Position numbers and translations under genes: made by a program. From assembly GCA_030430915.1 (NCBI GenBank), contig JAUIKH010000008.1, positions 1 to 36,152 on the forward strand: a stretch of 36,152 bases of DNA, in the 5' to 3' direction. This document shows positions 9,872 through 19,239 of this stretch, in pieces. Source of the DNA: a bacterium. GTDB taxonomy: Bacteria > Patescibacteriota > Saccharimonadia > Saccharimonadales > SZUA-47. The notes beneath the pieces were generated by a model. That model saw only the letters and a list, made by a program, of their open reading frames with translations. It searched no databases and was not told the DNA's origin. Position 1 is the first letter of the stretch, and the number at the start of each line of letters is the position of its first letter.

Positions 9872-10453
9872 ATGAATATAGTAGGTCATCGAGGGGCTAA
9901 AGGACTAGCACCAGAAAATTCAATCGAATCAATCAGAAAAGCCTTAGAAGAAAAGGTTGACATGATTGAAATCGACATTAGGATGCAAAATTCTAAGTTA
10001 GTTTTATCACATGACAAGACAGATACAGAACAAGTCTATTGCCCTCTAACTCAAGCACTCGAGGAAATTGAAGGTAAAATTCCAATAATTTTAGATATCA
10101 AAGAGTCCGCAGTAATAAATAAAATGCTAGAAACTCTAAAAGAATATGAAGGAAAAATTATCTATTCTAGTTTAAAATTCGGTACACTACAAAAAATATC
10201 TAATCTTATTCCAAAAGCAGAGCTTGCTGTAATTGAAAAATGGTCAGGAGTTAGGGCGGTGGCATCTGCTTCACTACTTGGTATTAAAAAATTACACCTG
10301 AACCATAAATGGCTTTGGGAAAACTATGTTCTTTCGCTTAAAAACCAAGGTTTTGAAGTATATGCTTACACAGTGAATGATTTGGGAAGAGCTAATGAAT
10401 TAAAGCAGTGGGGTGTTGACGGTATAATTACTGACTATCCAAATCACTTTTAG
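9872..10453 (+). CDS. Glycerophosphodiester phosphodiesterase family protein
   Basis: MNIVGHRGAKGLAPENSIESI...IEIDIRMQ; start assigned to ATG 9872 rather than TTG 9857. Confidence 0.88.
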   Translation: MNIVGHRGAKGLAPENSIESIRKALEEKVDMIEIDIRMQNSKLVLSHDKTDTEQVYCPLTQALEEIEGKIPIILDIKESAVINKMLETLKEYEGKIIYSSLKFGTLQKISNLIPKAELAVIEKWSGVRAVASASLLGIKKLHLNHKWLWENYVLSLKNQGFEVYAYTVNDLGRANELKQWGVDGIITDYPNHF

Positions 10454-10515
10454 TTCTTACTTGGATAAACGCATCTAATAATATGCAATAATATAAGCAT
10501 AACTTAGGAGAATTT

Positions 10516-10944
10516 ATGAAACCAGGATTAATTGCATCATTAATTGTAGCTCTATTAGTAATTACTGGGCTATTTGTGTTCGCAGCATCAGACAATACTA
10601 AAGAAGAGACAACCAGTAGCACCTCGCCAACCGTAGCTGAGGCTGAGGCTAGCGCTAACAATACTGATACTGAAGCAGTGAATCATACATCAGACGAGGT
10701 TGCCCAGCATGATAGCGAACAGGATTGCTGGACAATTATTGATGGCCAAGTATACGATATAACTTCATATATACCAAGGCACCCTGGGGGAGATGAGATA
10801 CTAAGAGCCTGCGGGACAGATGGAACTAGTTTGTTCATCTCTAGGCAGACACAGGAAGGCGCGCCAGTAGGAAGCGGGACAGCCCATAGCAATAATGCAA
10901 ACTCTCAATTATCTGAACTTTATATTGGCGAATTGTCTGACTAG
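10516..10944 (+). CDS. Membrane-anchored cytochrome b5-like heme-binding domain protein
   Basis: N-terminal hydrophobic anchor, Thr/Ser/Ala-rich linker, then DCWTIIDGQVYDITSYIPRHPGGDEIL; SD AGGAG. Confidence 0.85.
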   Translation: MKPGLIASLIVALLVITGLFVFAASDNTKEETTSSTSPTVAEAEASANNTDTEAVNHTSDEVAQHDSEQDCWTIIDGQVYDITSYIPRHPGGDEILRACGTDGTSLFISRQTQEGAPVGSGTAHSNNANSQLSELYIGELSD

Positions 10945-11888
10945 TTAGTCTTTTTACGGTCGTAATTTTCTAAGTATTCTCTGATACTCAGCGCAGCACT
11001 GGCGCCTTCACCTACAGCAGATGCAATCTGCATAGTCGCACCACTTCTGACATCTCCAGCGCAGAATATGCCTTTGATGTTGGTCATTAGTTTTTCATCA
11101 GTCTTAACAAAGCCGTACTCATCTAGTTCCACTCCAGAGTTTATTAAAAAATGCGTCACAGGTTTGAGCCCTATAAATACAAAAACACCGTCAGTAACGA
11201 AATCTATTTTTTTACCGTCTTTACCGCCAACGACTTTTGTGACTTTTTTCATACCATCCACATCACCGCCAACAATCTCATCGGTAGTAGTGTTGAAGTG
11301 CACAGCTATCTTTTCATTTTTATCAACTTCTTGAACTAAAACATCGCTGGCCTTCCACTTATCGCCTCTAATAAGAATGTCTATATGTGAAGCAAACTTT
11401 GTCAAAAACAGTGCTTCTTGCGCGCTAGAATTACCACTACCAACAACTACTAACTTTTTATCTCTGTAAAAAGCTCCATCACATGTTGCACAATTATGAA
11501 CACCTTTTCCATAGAATTCCTGTTCTCCAGGAATCCCTAGTTTTTTCCACTCACTTCCAGTCGCAACTAAAACAGTCTTTGCTAAATAACCACCTATAGC
11601 GGTCTTTATATTGAATACATCGTCTTTCTTTTCGATATCCTGTACTTCGTCTAGCTCAATAACTGCACCAAATCTTTCAGCTTGTTTACGCAGATTTTCG
11701 GCTAACTCCATTCCTTCAATGCCCTTAGGGAATCCAGGATAGTTATCTATTTTATCTGTAATGGCCGCTAGTCCACCAATTATACCTTTTTCAAGTATTA
11801 ATGTTTCGATATCTTCTCTGGCTGTGTACACTGAGGCCGCTAAGCTCGTTGGCCCCGCACCTATCATTATCACATCATATGTTTTCAT
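10941..11888 (-). CDS. trxB: Thioredoxin reductase / FAD-dependent pyridine nucleotide-disulfide oxidoreductase
   Basis: GAGPTSLAASVYTAR, CATCDGAFY, GIFCAGDVR. Confidence 0.93.
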   Translation of the reverse strand: MKTYDVIMIGAGPTSLAASVYTAREDIETLILEKGIIGGLAAITDKIDNYPGFPKGIEGMELAENLRKQAERFGAVIELDEVQDIEKKDDVFNIKTAIGGYLAKTVLVATGSEWKKLGIPGEQEFYGKGVHNCATCDGAFYRDKKLVVVGSGNSSAQEALFLTKFASHIDILIRGDKWKASDVLVQEVDKNEKIAVHFNTTTDEIVGGDVDGMKKVTKVVGGKDGKKIDFVTDGVFVFIGLKPVTHFLINSGVELDEYGFVKTDEKLMTNIKGIFCAGDVRSGATMQIASAVGEGASAALSIREYLENYDRKKTN

Positions 11889-11917
11889 TGCCTTTAGCTC
11901 CTAGTTCTTAGTTACAC

Positions 11918-11941
11918 ATGTTTAAGTATCTACTTAAACAT
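11918..11941. promoter_or_regulatory. Perfect palindromic operator upstream of trxB
   Basis: ATGTTTAAGTA-tc-TACTTAAACAT, 11-bp arms with 2-nt centre. Confidence 0.7.
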
Positions 11942-11950
11942 TCTACACCA

Positions 11951-11976
11951 AAAGAGCCTGCTCAAGCAAGCTCTTT
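11951..11976 (-). terminator. Probable rho-independent terminator downstream of glutaredoxin
   Basis: AAAGAGC-c-TGCT-ca-AGCA-a-GCTCTTT hairpin; minus-strand side followed by a short T run. Confidence 0.5.
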
Positions 11977-12006
11977 ATTAATCTAAACACCCTATGTTTT
12001 ATCTTT

Positions 12007-12255
12007 TTAAGCAATAACAGATGCTAGTCTAGGTAAATTGAATCCTATGACTACTTCTTCTGTTTTATCTTCTTTTTCTACTAACGTAACTGGTACGGTT
12101 AACGCACCACTTTTTTCGTAAATTTCTTTTTGCTTGTCTGGTTGATCGTCTAAGTTTACGACTTCATAGCTAACACCTTTTCCGTCAAGATATTTTTTTA
12201 CCATGGCACAGTAAGCGCAGGTGTTTGTAGTGAAAACTGTTACTTTTTTTGACAT
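12007..12255 (-). CDS. Glutaredoxin-like protein
   Basis: TNTCAYCAMVKKYLDGKGVSYEVVNLDD; SD AAAAGGAG. Confidence 0.9.
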   Translation of the reverse strand: MSKKVTVFTTNTCAYCAMVKKYLDGKGVSYEVVNLDDQPDKQKEIYEKSGALTVPVTLVEKEDKTEEVVIGFNLPRLASVIA

Positions 12256-12404
12256 TGCGAGACTCCTTTTAATTGTCTTGTTTGGTTTTGTTAAGTTTTT
12301 AAGCTTATGCTTGCTATTGTAAATGGTGTTTTGCTAAATTGCAAGCACACCACATGTTGTGTAATTGACTTTATTTTTAGTTTTTTTGCCCCCTCTTTTA
12401 ATTT

Positions 12405-12989
12405 TTAACTCCCCCTCTTAGTCGATACAATTTCAACTTCGAAGATCAAATCTGAATTTGCAGGTATACCTGGTCTTTCTTGGTCACCATAAGCCATGTC
12501 TGCTGGTATTAGTAGTCTTCTGACTCCACCTACTTTCATTCCGGGAATACCTTCTGTCCAACCAGGAATAACTCCATTCAATGAAAACTCTATTGGAGTT
12601 CCTTCTTCATAATTTCCGTCAAATTTTGTTCCATCAGTCGCTAGTGTTCCATAATAGAGTGCCGCCACACAATCTCCAGGCTGCACTTCTTCGCCATCTC
12701 CAACTTTGACGTCAACTGTCTCTAGCTCTTTAATGGGTGTAGGAGCTGTTACAACTTCTGGTGTAGGTCTTGGGTCTACTGCTGCAAACTGACCAGCTCC
12801 ACATGCATTTGCTGCCTCTGCAGCTTGCTGTTCTGCTGATTGGTTTGTATCCAGTGTTTCAGAAGTTTCATTGACTATTGGGTCTTGGTTAATCTGCCAT
12901 ATAACGTAAGCCGTCGTACCGATAGTAGTTATTAAAAATAATCCAGCCAGCAAAAAAGCTGCCACTCTCTGGCTATTAGAACTTGCCAT
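12405..12989 (-). CDS. Membrane-anchored FKBP-type peptidyl-prolyl isomerase
   Basis: N-terminal TM; VKVGDGEEVQPGDCVAALYYGTLATDGTKFDGNYEEG...VIPGWTEGIPGMKVGGVRRLLIP. Confidence 0.92.
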   Translation of the reverse strand: MASSNSQRVAAFLLAGLFLITTIGTTAYVIWQINQDPIVNETSETLDTNQSAEQQAAEAANACGAGQFAAVDPRPTPEVVTAPTPIKELETVDVKVGDGEEVQPGDCVAALYYGTLATDGTKFDGNYEEGTPIEFSLNGVIPGWTEGIPGMKVGGVRRLLIPADMAYGDQERPGIPANSDLIFEVEIVSTKRGS

Positions 12990-13136
12990 AAATTGTTACC
13001 CTCCACGCGTGTTAATTTTTGTTCCGCGATTAGCTATAGTATAGCCTTTGAAAACGTAGAATCCAACTGGATTTTCGTTGTTTTATTTTCATATACATTT
13101 TGCACTAACAGAACATCTGCTGCTACTTTGTTGTTG

Positions 13137-15842
13137 CTAAGATTTCTTGGACTTTTTCTTTAATCTGTTATTTTTTCGTGCTTTTCTAGTGCCCTTGCTC
13201 ATCCTCATTCTAAACCACTCTGCAGCGAGGTAATAGTAAGGGAAAGAAAATATTACTAAGAACGTACTTGAAATAAGTCCAAAAATAATAGTAAATGCTA
13301 GTGCTTCCCAGAAAGGATCACTTAAAGCAAGTGGCAACAAAGCTACCACTGTAGTAACTGTAGTGGTGACTAGAGGCCTGAACCTTTTCGTAGTTGCATT
13401 TGCAATAGAGTCTATTGCTCCAAGCCCAGATCTCCTCTCTTGATTAGCATAGTCCGTTAAAAGAATCGTGTTGTTGACAGCAATTCCAATTAGACCAATT
13501 AAACCTACTTGAACAAAAAAGCTCAGCGCATTGTCTGTTAAATACAAGCCACCAAAGACTCCAAAGAATGTAAACGGTATAGCCACAAATATTAACGCGG
13601 GCTGTATCAAAGATCTGAACTGTGTAGCTAAGAGTACATACATTAATAGTAGCGCTAGTGGAAATGCCCAAGCTAATGATGCAAATGATTTGGCGTTTTC
13701 AGTTTCTTGACCGAAATCAAAACCCAGCGCATCCTCAGAATAACCGTTGCTCGATAAGTATTCTGGCGTAAACTTCTCCTTAACATAATCCTCCGACAGC
13801 GCTAACAAAGCTGAAGTATCATCGGCATTAAATGAACCTTGAACTGTTAGTGTTCTCTCGCCGTCAACTCTGGTAACCAAAAATTGTGAAGCTCCGTCTA
13901 TATGTTCTTGAACTTCTAATGCCAACTTAGTACCCTTTTCAATATCTTCATCAACAACTTGAATTGTTAAAGGAAATTCACTTAATGGTGGCCCAGCATC
14001 ATACTGTACCACCCTGATAGAAACCTCTTTTGGAATCTGATCATTAATAGCTGTTTGCAGGTTGTTAATTAATTCAGGTGATTTTATATCACGCTGACTA
14101 AACGGCACAAGCTCTATCAAGGCGTCTGCTGAACGGGCATTAGGCTGTTCAAAGCTACCATAAAGTACTCGTCTGACGTTCTCGCCGATCTCTTCTTCAA
14201 TAATATTGTTAATCTGGCCAGCTGTATCCTGTGCTTGATTTATTGTGTAGCCCTCTGGAAATCGAATCTGAAACCCTATTTGATCACTATCTTTGGTAGG
14301 TGGAAATATGTTAAAAGATAATTTTGATGCAAATTGTCCAGCACCCATCATGAATACAATACTCATACTAAACATTGCAAAAGCCACAAGCTTACCAGCT
14401 TTTGGTTTAGTTTTTAATAAGCGAGGCATTGCTCCAACACATTTTCCTGCCCATACTTCAAGTTTTGCTATCGGGTTTATACGCGTAAACCAGCTAGTGC
14501 CCTTCGCATTGAGCATAATAAATTTGGACAAGAAAGGTATTATAGTCAAGCTTAAAAACAGTGAAGTTATTAGAGCAATTATAATTGTTATTGGCATAAG
14601 TCTTATAAATTCACCTAATATTCCTGAGAGAAATGCTAGTGGTAAAAATACCAATACAGTTGTGAAGGTGCCCGCGAAACTTGCCGCTCCAACTTTCTTG
14701 ATCGCACCATGAACTATTTCTGAAGCTTTTTTCTTCTTTTTTCTGTTCGCGTCTATTGCTTCTACTACTATCGTTGCATCGTCAACAAATAACCCAAGGG
14801 ATAATACTAGTGCAAATAAGGTAATTGTATTTAGTGTATAGCCTACTAGGTAAAGCACCATTACAGTTGCTGCCATTACAGATACCATGAATAGACCTGT
14901 GATAATTGAAGCTCTCCAACCAATCATGAGCAAACTTATTACTGCAACGGCAAGCAAGCCAGTAAACAAGTTTGACTGAAGTGAGTTAATTTGTGTATTA
15001 ATTGATTCGGCAAAATCAGCCCCGATAATGACTCTATAGCTAACTTCATCGTTATTGAATTGTTCTAGATTTAAATTAGAGACTTTTTCCGTCATTTGAT
15101 CAGAAAGCTCAATAATGTCTATTTGCTCTTTGTCGCGGTCAACACCAATAGTGATTGCATTATAAAACTCTACCTTACCTGGCTGATCTTTTTGAGACAG
15201 CCCTACAGAATTAAAATTGGTCTGTTGTGTTATTTCCGCACCCGTTTGTGGGTTTATACCTTTGCTAACCAATCCTTGTTTTTCTGCATAAACAATATTT
15301 TCTTCTTTTTGAATCTCTTCAGTGACGTAATCTGCAACTTTTTCTAATTCTTCAACACTTGCTTCACCAGAAACATAAACAGAAAGTAGCATATCAAATT
15401 CATTTAGAAATCCCGCTGGATCAATAACAACATAGCTAAGGCTTGCTTCATTTGGAATTTCGTTTGATTTTTTAACCGCTTCTTCTAGGTCTTTAGTAGC
15501 CGTATTAGCATCTACGCCCTCTTCGAAAGAAACTATTGCACTGAAAAAATCTCCTCCTGAAGTAGTGGTTACTGACTTAACTGAATTATCCTGATTAATA
15601 ATCTCATAGAGCGGTTGGGATACCTCACTATCAACCCTATCAGCATCAGCAACAAAATACGTACCTTGTACAACACTCAATGGGAACTGAATTGCAGGAA
15701 AGCCTTCGCGTTTAATAATGTTGGTGTAAATAATTCCACCACCAAAAATAATTACCACCCAAATTACCGCTGTAAGACGCCAATTCTTAAAGAACCAATC
15801 GCTAACTTTCACAAGAATATTATCTTTTTCTTTTGCTCCCAT
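13137..15842 (-). CDS. RND-superfamily (AcrB-like) efflux transporter, 901 aa
   Basis: GLFVDDATIVVEAIDANRKK, GLIGIAVNNTILLTDYANQERR...ATTKRFRPLVTTTVTTVVALLPLAL. Confidence 0.92.
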   Translation of the reverse strand: MGAKEKDNILVKVSDWFFKNWRLTAVIWVVIIFGGGIIYTNIIKREGFPAIQFPLSVVQGTYFVADADRVDSEVSQPLYEIINQDNSVKSVTTTSGGDFFSAIVSFEEGVDANTATKDLEEAVKKSNEIPNEASLSYVVIDPAGFLNEFDMLLSVYVSGEASVEELEKVADYVTEEIQKEENIVYAEKQGLVSKGINPQTGAEITQQTNFNSVGLSQKDQPGKVEFYNAITIGVDRDKEQIDIIELSDQMTEKVSNLNLEQFNNDEVSYRVIIGADFAESINTQINSLQSNLFTGLLAVAVISLLMIGWRASIITGLFMVSVMAATVMVLYLVGYTLNTITLFALVLSLGLFVDDATIVVEAIDANRKKKKKASEIVHGAIKKVGAASFAGTFTTVLVFLPLAFLSGILGEFIRLMPITIIIALITSLFLSLTIIPFLSKFIMLNAKGTSWFTRINPIAKLEVWAGKCVGAMPRLLKTKPKAGKLVAFAMFSMSIVFMMGAGQFASKLSFNIFPPTKDSDQIGFQIRFPEGYTINQAQDTAGQINNIIEEEIGENVRRVLYGSFEQPNARSADALIELVPFSQRDIKSPELINNLQTAINDQIPKEVSIRVVQYDAGPPLSEFPLTIQVVDEDIEKGTKLALEVQEHIDGASQFLVTRVDGERTLTVQGSFNADDTSALLALSEDYVKEKFTPEYLSSNGYSEDALGFDFGQETENAKSFASLAWAFPLALLLMYVLLATQFRSLIQPALIFVAIPFTFFGVFGGLYLTDNALSFFVQVGLIGLIGIAVNNTILLTDYANQERRSGLGAIDSIANATTKRFRPLVTTTVTTVVALLPLALSDPFWEALAFTIIFGLISSTFLVIFSFPYYYLAAEWFRMRMSKGTRKARKNNRLKKKSKKS

Positions 15843-15860
15843 TGTATCCTCTGATTTTAA

Positions 15861-15876
15861 TTAAGTATCTGCTTAA
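15861..15876. promoter_or_regulatory. Palindromic operator upstream of RND exporter, same motif as trxB site
   Basis: TTAAGTATCTGCTTAA; 15 of 16 bases identical to TTAAGTATCTACTTAA at 11922-11937. Confidence 0.65.
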
Positions 15877-15910
15877 TAGCTTAACACGCCAGCAGTCAAA
15901 ACCATTACTT

Positions 15911-17686
15911 CTATTCTATAATTCCAAACTTCGACAACGCCTTTTGTCTTTCCTCTACTGACGTAGCAGTCTGTAGGGCCAACAACTTTGAATATATGCC
16001 TGATTTTTTTGCTAGTTCTCTTGGCGTACCTGATTCAGATACCTTACCGTTTTTAATAGCAACTATTTTGTCGACACTTTGTATGGTGCTTAACCTGTGG
16101 GCAATAATAATTGTTGAACGGTCTTTCATTAAATGTTCCAACGCTTCTTGTACTAATATTTCGCTCTTACTGTCCAGACTGCTAGTAGCTTCGTCAAGAA
16201 TCAAAATCGGCGCGTCCTTAAGAATTGCTCTAGCTATAGCAATTCTTTGTTTTTGACCTCCGCTTAGTTTTAACCCTTTTTCACCAATTTCTGTGTCATA
16301 GCCATTTTCTAGCTTTGTTATAAATTCATGTGCATTTGCTGCCTTTGCAGCCTTTACTACTTCATCTTTTGTTGCATTCTTGTTCGAGTATGTAATGTTC
16401 TCGTTTATTGTACCGCTAAACAAATTCGGGTCCTGAAAAACAACACCTATGTTAGACCTTAGACTTTTCTGTGTAACGTTTCTAATATCTGTACCGTCTA
16501 TTAATATCCTCCCTGAATTTGGCTCATAAAGTCTAAGTAATAAATTAGTCAAGGTTGTTTTGCCTTCGCCGCTTTCACCAACAAGGGCTACTTTTTCGTC
16601 AGGGTTAATTTCAAAACTTACGCCTTTAATTATGGCTTTATTCTTATCGTATTCAAAGTTAACATCTTCAAATACAATTTTTGGTTTATCAATTTCCAGT
16701 TTCACTGAGCCTTCATTATCTTTAATATCTGGTTTAATGTTCATTACCTCAAAATAGTCTCGACTGTCAGCAACAGCCCTCTGGGTCTGCTCTACCAGCC
16801 AGCTGATTGTGAATATTGGTATCCTAATGTTCATAGCATACAAAATTAAAGCGACTGCTTGACCAGGTGATAATACACCTTTAGCACCCTGATAAAATAT
16901 GAACAAGTAAACACCATAAAATATAATATTTAGAACAAGCCGTCTCTTTACATCCTCTTTATGCCAGTGCTTAGACTGGGGTACATTTGTGCGCTCGACT
17001 ATACCGAAGTGCTTATTAAAGAAATTGATCTCTCGTTTTTCTTGTATATAGCTTTTTACTACTTTTACTTGTGATATGGACTCAGCAAAACGTCCACTAG
17101 CAATATCTGTGTGTTCGTTTTTAATTTTTTGAAATTTTTGCCACTTTCCACTACTTCTTACTGTTAATACAATAAATACTGGATAAAGCATGAATAACAT
17201 CAACGCTACAGGCCAGCTATAAATTGCAACTACTATCAGACTAAGCACTGTGCTGAAAATAAACTGCAGGAAGTTATTACTCATTGACTGTATAAATCCA
17301 GTAACTTGAGTTATTGACCTGTTTAGACGGCTAATTATTTTACCGCTTAACTCTGTATCGAAGTAACTTTGGGGCAGCGTTAGTAAATGTTCGTAATACT
17401 TAATACTTAATATTTTCTGTAACTTTACCTGTATTTGGTCACCAACATAGCCGTTTATATTGCTTAAGATGGTTTGAGCTAAGTCTAGTAAAAATATTCC
17501 TGTAGCTAATATTACTAGATATTTTATATTCGACTCTGTGCCAAGCTTCATTTCATCTATAGCCCATCCAGATAGAAGTGGAATTATTATGGTAAACAAA
17601 GAAAACAAAGAGGTTAACAACGCAACAAGTAAATACTTACCACGCAGCTCTTTGCCAACTGCAAGAAGTTTAAAAATATCTTTCAT
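15911..17686 (-). CDS. ABC transporter, fused permease/ATPase (type IV exporter)
   Basis: Walker A GESGEGKTT, signature LSGGQKQRIAIARAIL, Walker B ILILDEATSSLD. Confidence 0.95.
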   Translation of the reverse strand: MKDIFKLLAVGKELRGKYLLVALLTSLFSLFTIIIPLLSGWAIDEMKLGTESNIKYLVILATGIFLLDLAQTILSNINGYVGDQIQVKLQKILSIKYYEHLLTLPQSYFDTELSGKIISRLNRSITQVTGFIQSMSNNFLQFIFSTVLSLIVVAIYSWPVALMLFMLYPVFIVLTVRSSGKWQKFQKIKNEHTDIASGRFAESISQVKVVKSYIQEKREINFFNKHFGIVERTNVPQSKHWHKEDVKRRLVLNIIFYGVYLFIFYQGAKGVLSPGQAVALILYAMNIRIPIFTISWLVEQTQRAVADSRDYFEVMNIKPDIKDNEGSVKLEIDKPKIVFEDVNFEYDKNKAIIKGVSFEINPDEKVALVGESGEGKTTLTNLLLRLYEPNSGRILIDGTDIRNVTQKSLRSNIGVVFQDPNLFSGTINENITYSNKNATKDEVVKAAKAANAHEFITKLENGYDTEIGEKGLKLSGGQKQRIAIARAILKDAPILILDEATSSLDSKSEILVQEALEHLMKDRSTIIIAHRLSTIQSVDKIVAIKNGKVSESGTPRELAKKSGIYSKLLALQTATSVEERQKALSKFGIIE

Positions 17687-17727
17687 TAACTACATAATAC
17701 TTGAATCTTTGAATATTAACATAAAAA

Positions 17728-17751
17728 AACTGGGCTGTTTTTAGCCCAGTT
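17728..17751 (-). terminator. Rho-independent terminator downstream of metK
   Basis: Minus-strand AACTGGGCT-(loop)-AGCCCAGTT followed by a T tract (plus-strand aaaaaaactgggct...agcccagtt). Confidence 0.85.
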
Positions 17752-17848
17752 ATGGAATATGCATGACGTTTCCACCATCACACTTCCATTATTATTTTAT
17801 ATTTTAATGACAACAATTAAAAGTGATTTTATTCACACAATAGTCCTA

Positions 17849-17879
17849 AATCATATTTAAATATGATTTAAATATGATT
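17849..17879. repeat. 20-bp palindrome plus an 11-bp-phased third arm
   Basis: AATCATATTTAAATATGATT followed by AAATATGATT at 17870. Confidence 0.6.
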
Positions 17880-17929
17880 TTACCTTAATTTTATCTATAT
17901 TTTCCTAAAACACTGTTGATTGACAGTTA

Positions 17930-19033
17930 TCAAACTACTTTTTCCCAAGGTAAACTTTCTTTTCCGAAATGGCCATAAGCAGTTGTTTTTGAATACATTG
18001 GCCTTCGTAAATCAAGCCCTTTTATTATCCCTACTACTGACGTGTCTAATAAATTATCAACAAACCCATGTATCTCTTTTAAAGACACTGTTTCTGTTCC
18101 AAAAGTATCAAACGACTTCATTAAAGGCTGTGGCTTCCCGATTACGTATGCTAGTGCTACTTCGCATTTATCCGCCAGACCTTTAGCTACTACATTCTTC
18201 GCTAAAAATCGGGCTGCGTATGCACCAGATCTATCTACTTTTGATGGGTCCTTACCACTAAAAGCACCTCCACCCACTCGGGCATATCCACCGTAAGTAT
18301 CAACAACAATCTTACGTCCTGTTAGACCGGCATCTGTATCAGGTCCTGGTATATGCCAGGTACCTGTTCCATTTATGACTACATTGTTTTCAATAATCTT
18401 GTAGCCGTACTTTTCTAGTACTTTATCGATGATTTCAGTTTTAATAGTCTTCCTTACTTCATTTTCATCAATATCTTCATTGTGAGCAACAGCCAAAACG
18501 ACTTTTTCAATGTTGATTGGTTTGCCATCTTTATATTCCACTGTAACTTGACTTTTACCGTCTGGTCTTAACCAATTTATTTGCCCAGACTCTCTTGCTT
18601 CATCAAGTGCCTGTGTTAGCCTGTGAGCAATTGTAATAGGTAAAGGCATTAATTCCTTTGTTTCTCTGCATGCAAACCCAAACATCATTCCCTGGTCGCC
18701 CGCACCGTCTTTATCAACTCCCTGAGCGATTTCAGGCGACTGTTTGTGTATGTTGTTGTCAATAGGTGATTTATCTGAAAAGTTCCAGTCTGAGTTTGTG
18801 TAACCAAGTTTTGCAACCGTATTCCTTGTAATTTTTTCAAAATCTAAATCAGCCTTAGTTTTTATTTCTCCAAAAAGACCTATTTTGTTAGCGCCTACTA
18901 TAGTTTCTAGACCTGTACGAGACAGAGGATCTTGTGCTAAAGCTGCGTCCAATATTGCATCACTTATTGCATCTGCAATTTTATCTGGATGACCAGCTGC
19001 TACAGATTCGCTTGTAAAAATTTGATATGACAT
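17930..19033 (-). CDS. metK: S-adenosylmethionine synthetase
   Basis: FTSESVAAGHPDKIADAISDA, GAGDQGMMFGFA, GGGAFSGKDPSKVDRSGAY. Confidence 0.98.
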   Translation of the reverse strand: MSYQIFTSESVAAGHPDKIADAISDAILDAALAQDPLSRTGLETIVGANKIGLFGEIKTKADLDFEKITRNTVAKLGYTNSDWNFSDKSPIDNNIHKQSPEIAQGVDKDGAGDQGMMFGFACRETKELMPLPITIAHRLTQALDEARESGQINWLRPDGKSQVTVEYKDGKPINIEKVVLAVAHNEDIDENEVRKTIKTEIIDKVLEKYGYKIIENNVVINGTGTWHIPGPDTDAGLTGRKIVVDTYGGYARVGGGAFSGKDPSKVDRSGAYAARFLAKNVVAKGLADKCEVALAYVIGKPQPLMKSFDTFGTETVSLKEIHGFVDNLLDTSVVGIIKGLDLRRPMYSKTTAYGHFGKESLPWEKVV

Positions 19034-19037
19034 AAAA

Positions 19038-19072
19038 ATATCCTTCCGTCCGTATTCGAACCAAAAGGATAT
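19038..19072 (-). promoter_or_regulatory. Riboswitch expression platform hairpin (SD-sequestering / terminator-like)
   Basis: Minus strand ATATCCTT...AAGGATAT followed by TTTTTATG; AAGGA is the apparent SD of metK. Confidence 0.65.
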
Positions 19073-19083
19073 GTATCTACACT

Positions 19084-19221
19084 ACAACATCTTCCCTATC
19101 CGTACGGACTGGCTAGACTTAGCACCTTATTTACATTTCAAAAAAATACAAACAGGTTGCTGACGGGTGATGAAGTTTAAACTTCTTCGAGCTAGATCTC
19201 TTCCCGCTCTCTTTATATTGT
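19084..19221 (-). promoter_or_regulatory. SAM-I-type riboswitch aptamer in metK leader
   Basis: Minus strand AAGAGAGCGGGaAGAGAtctaGCTC...CCCGTCAGCAACC...AAGGTGCTAAGTC; P1 ACAATAT/ATGTTGT; P3 TTTGTATTT/AAATGTAAA; P4 TCC-GTAC-GGA. Confidence 0.85.
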
Positions 19222-19239
19222 TTAATTGTTAATAGTTAG

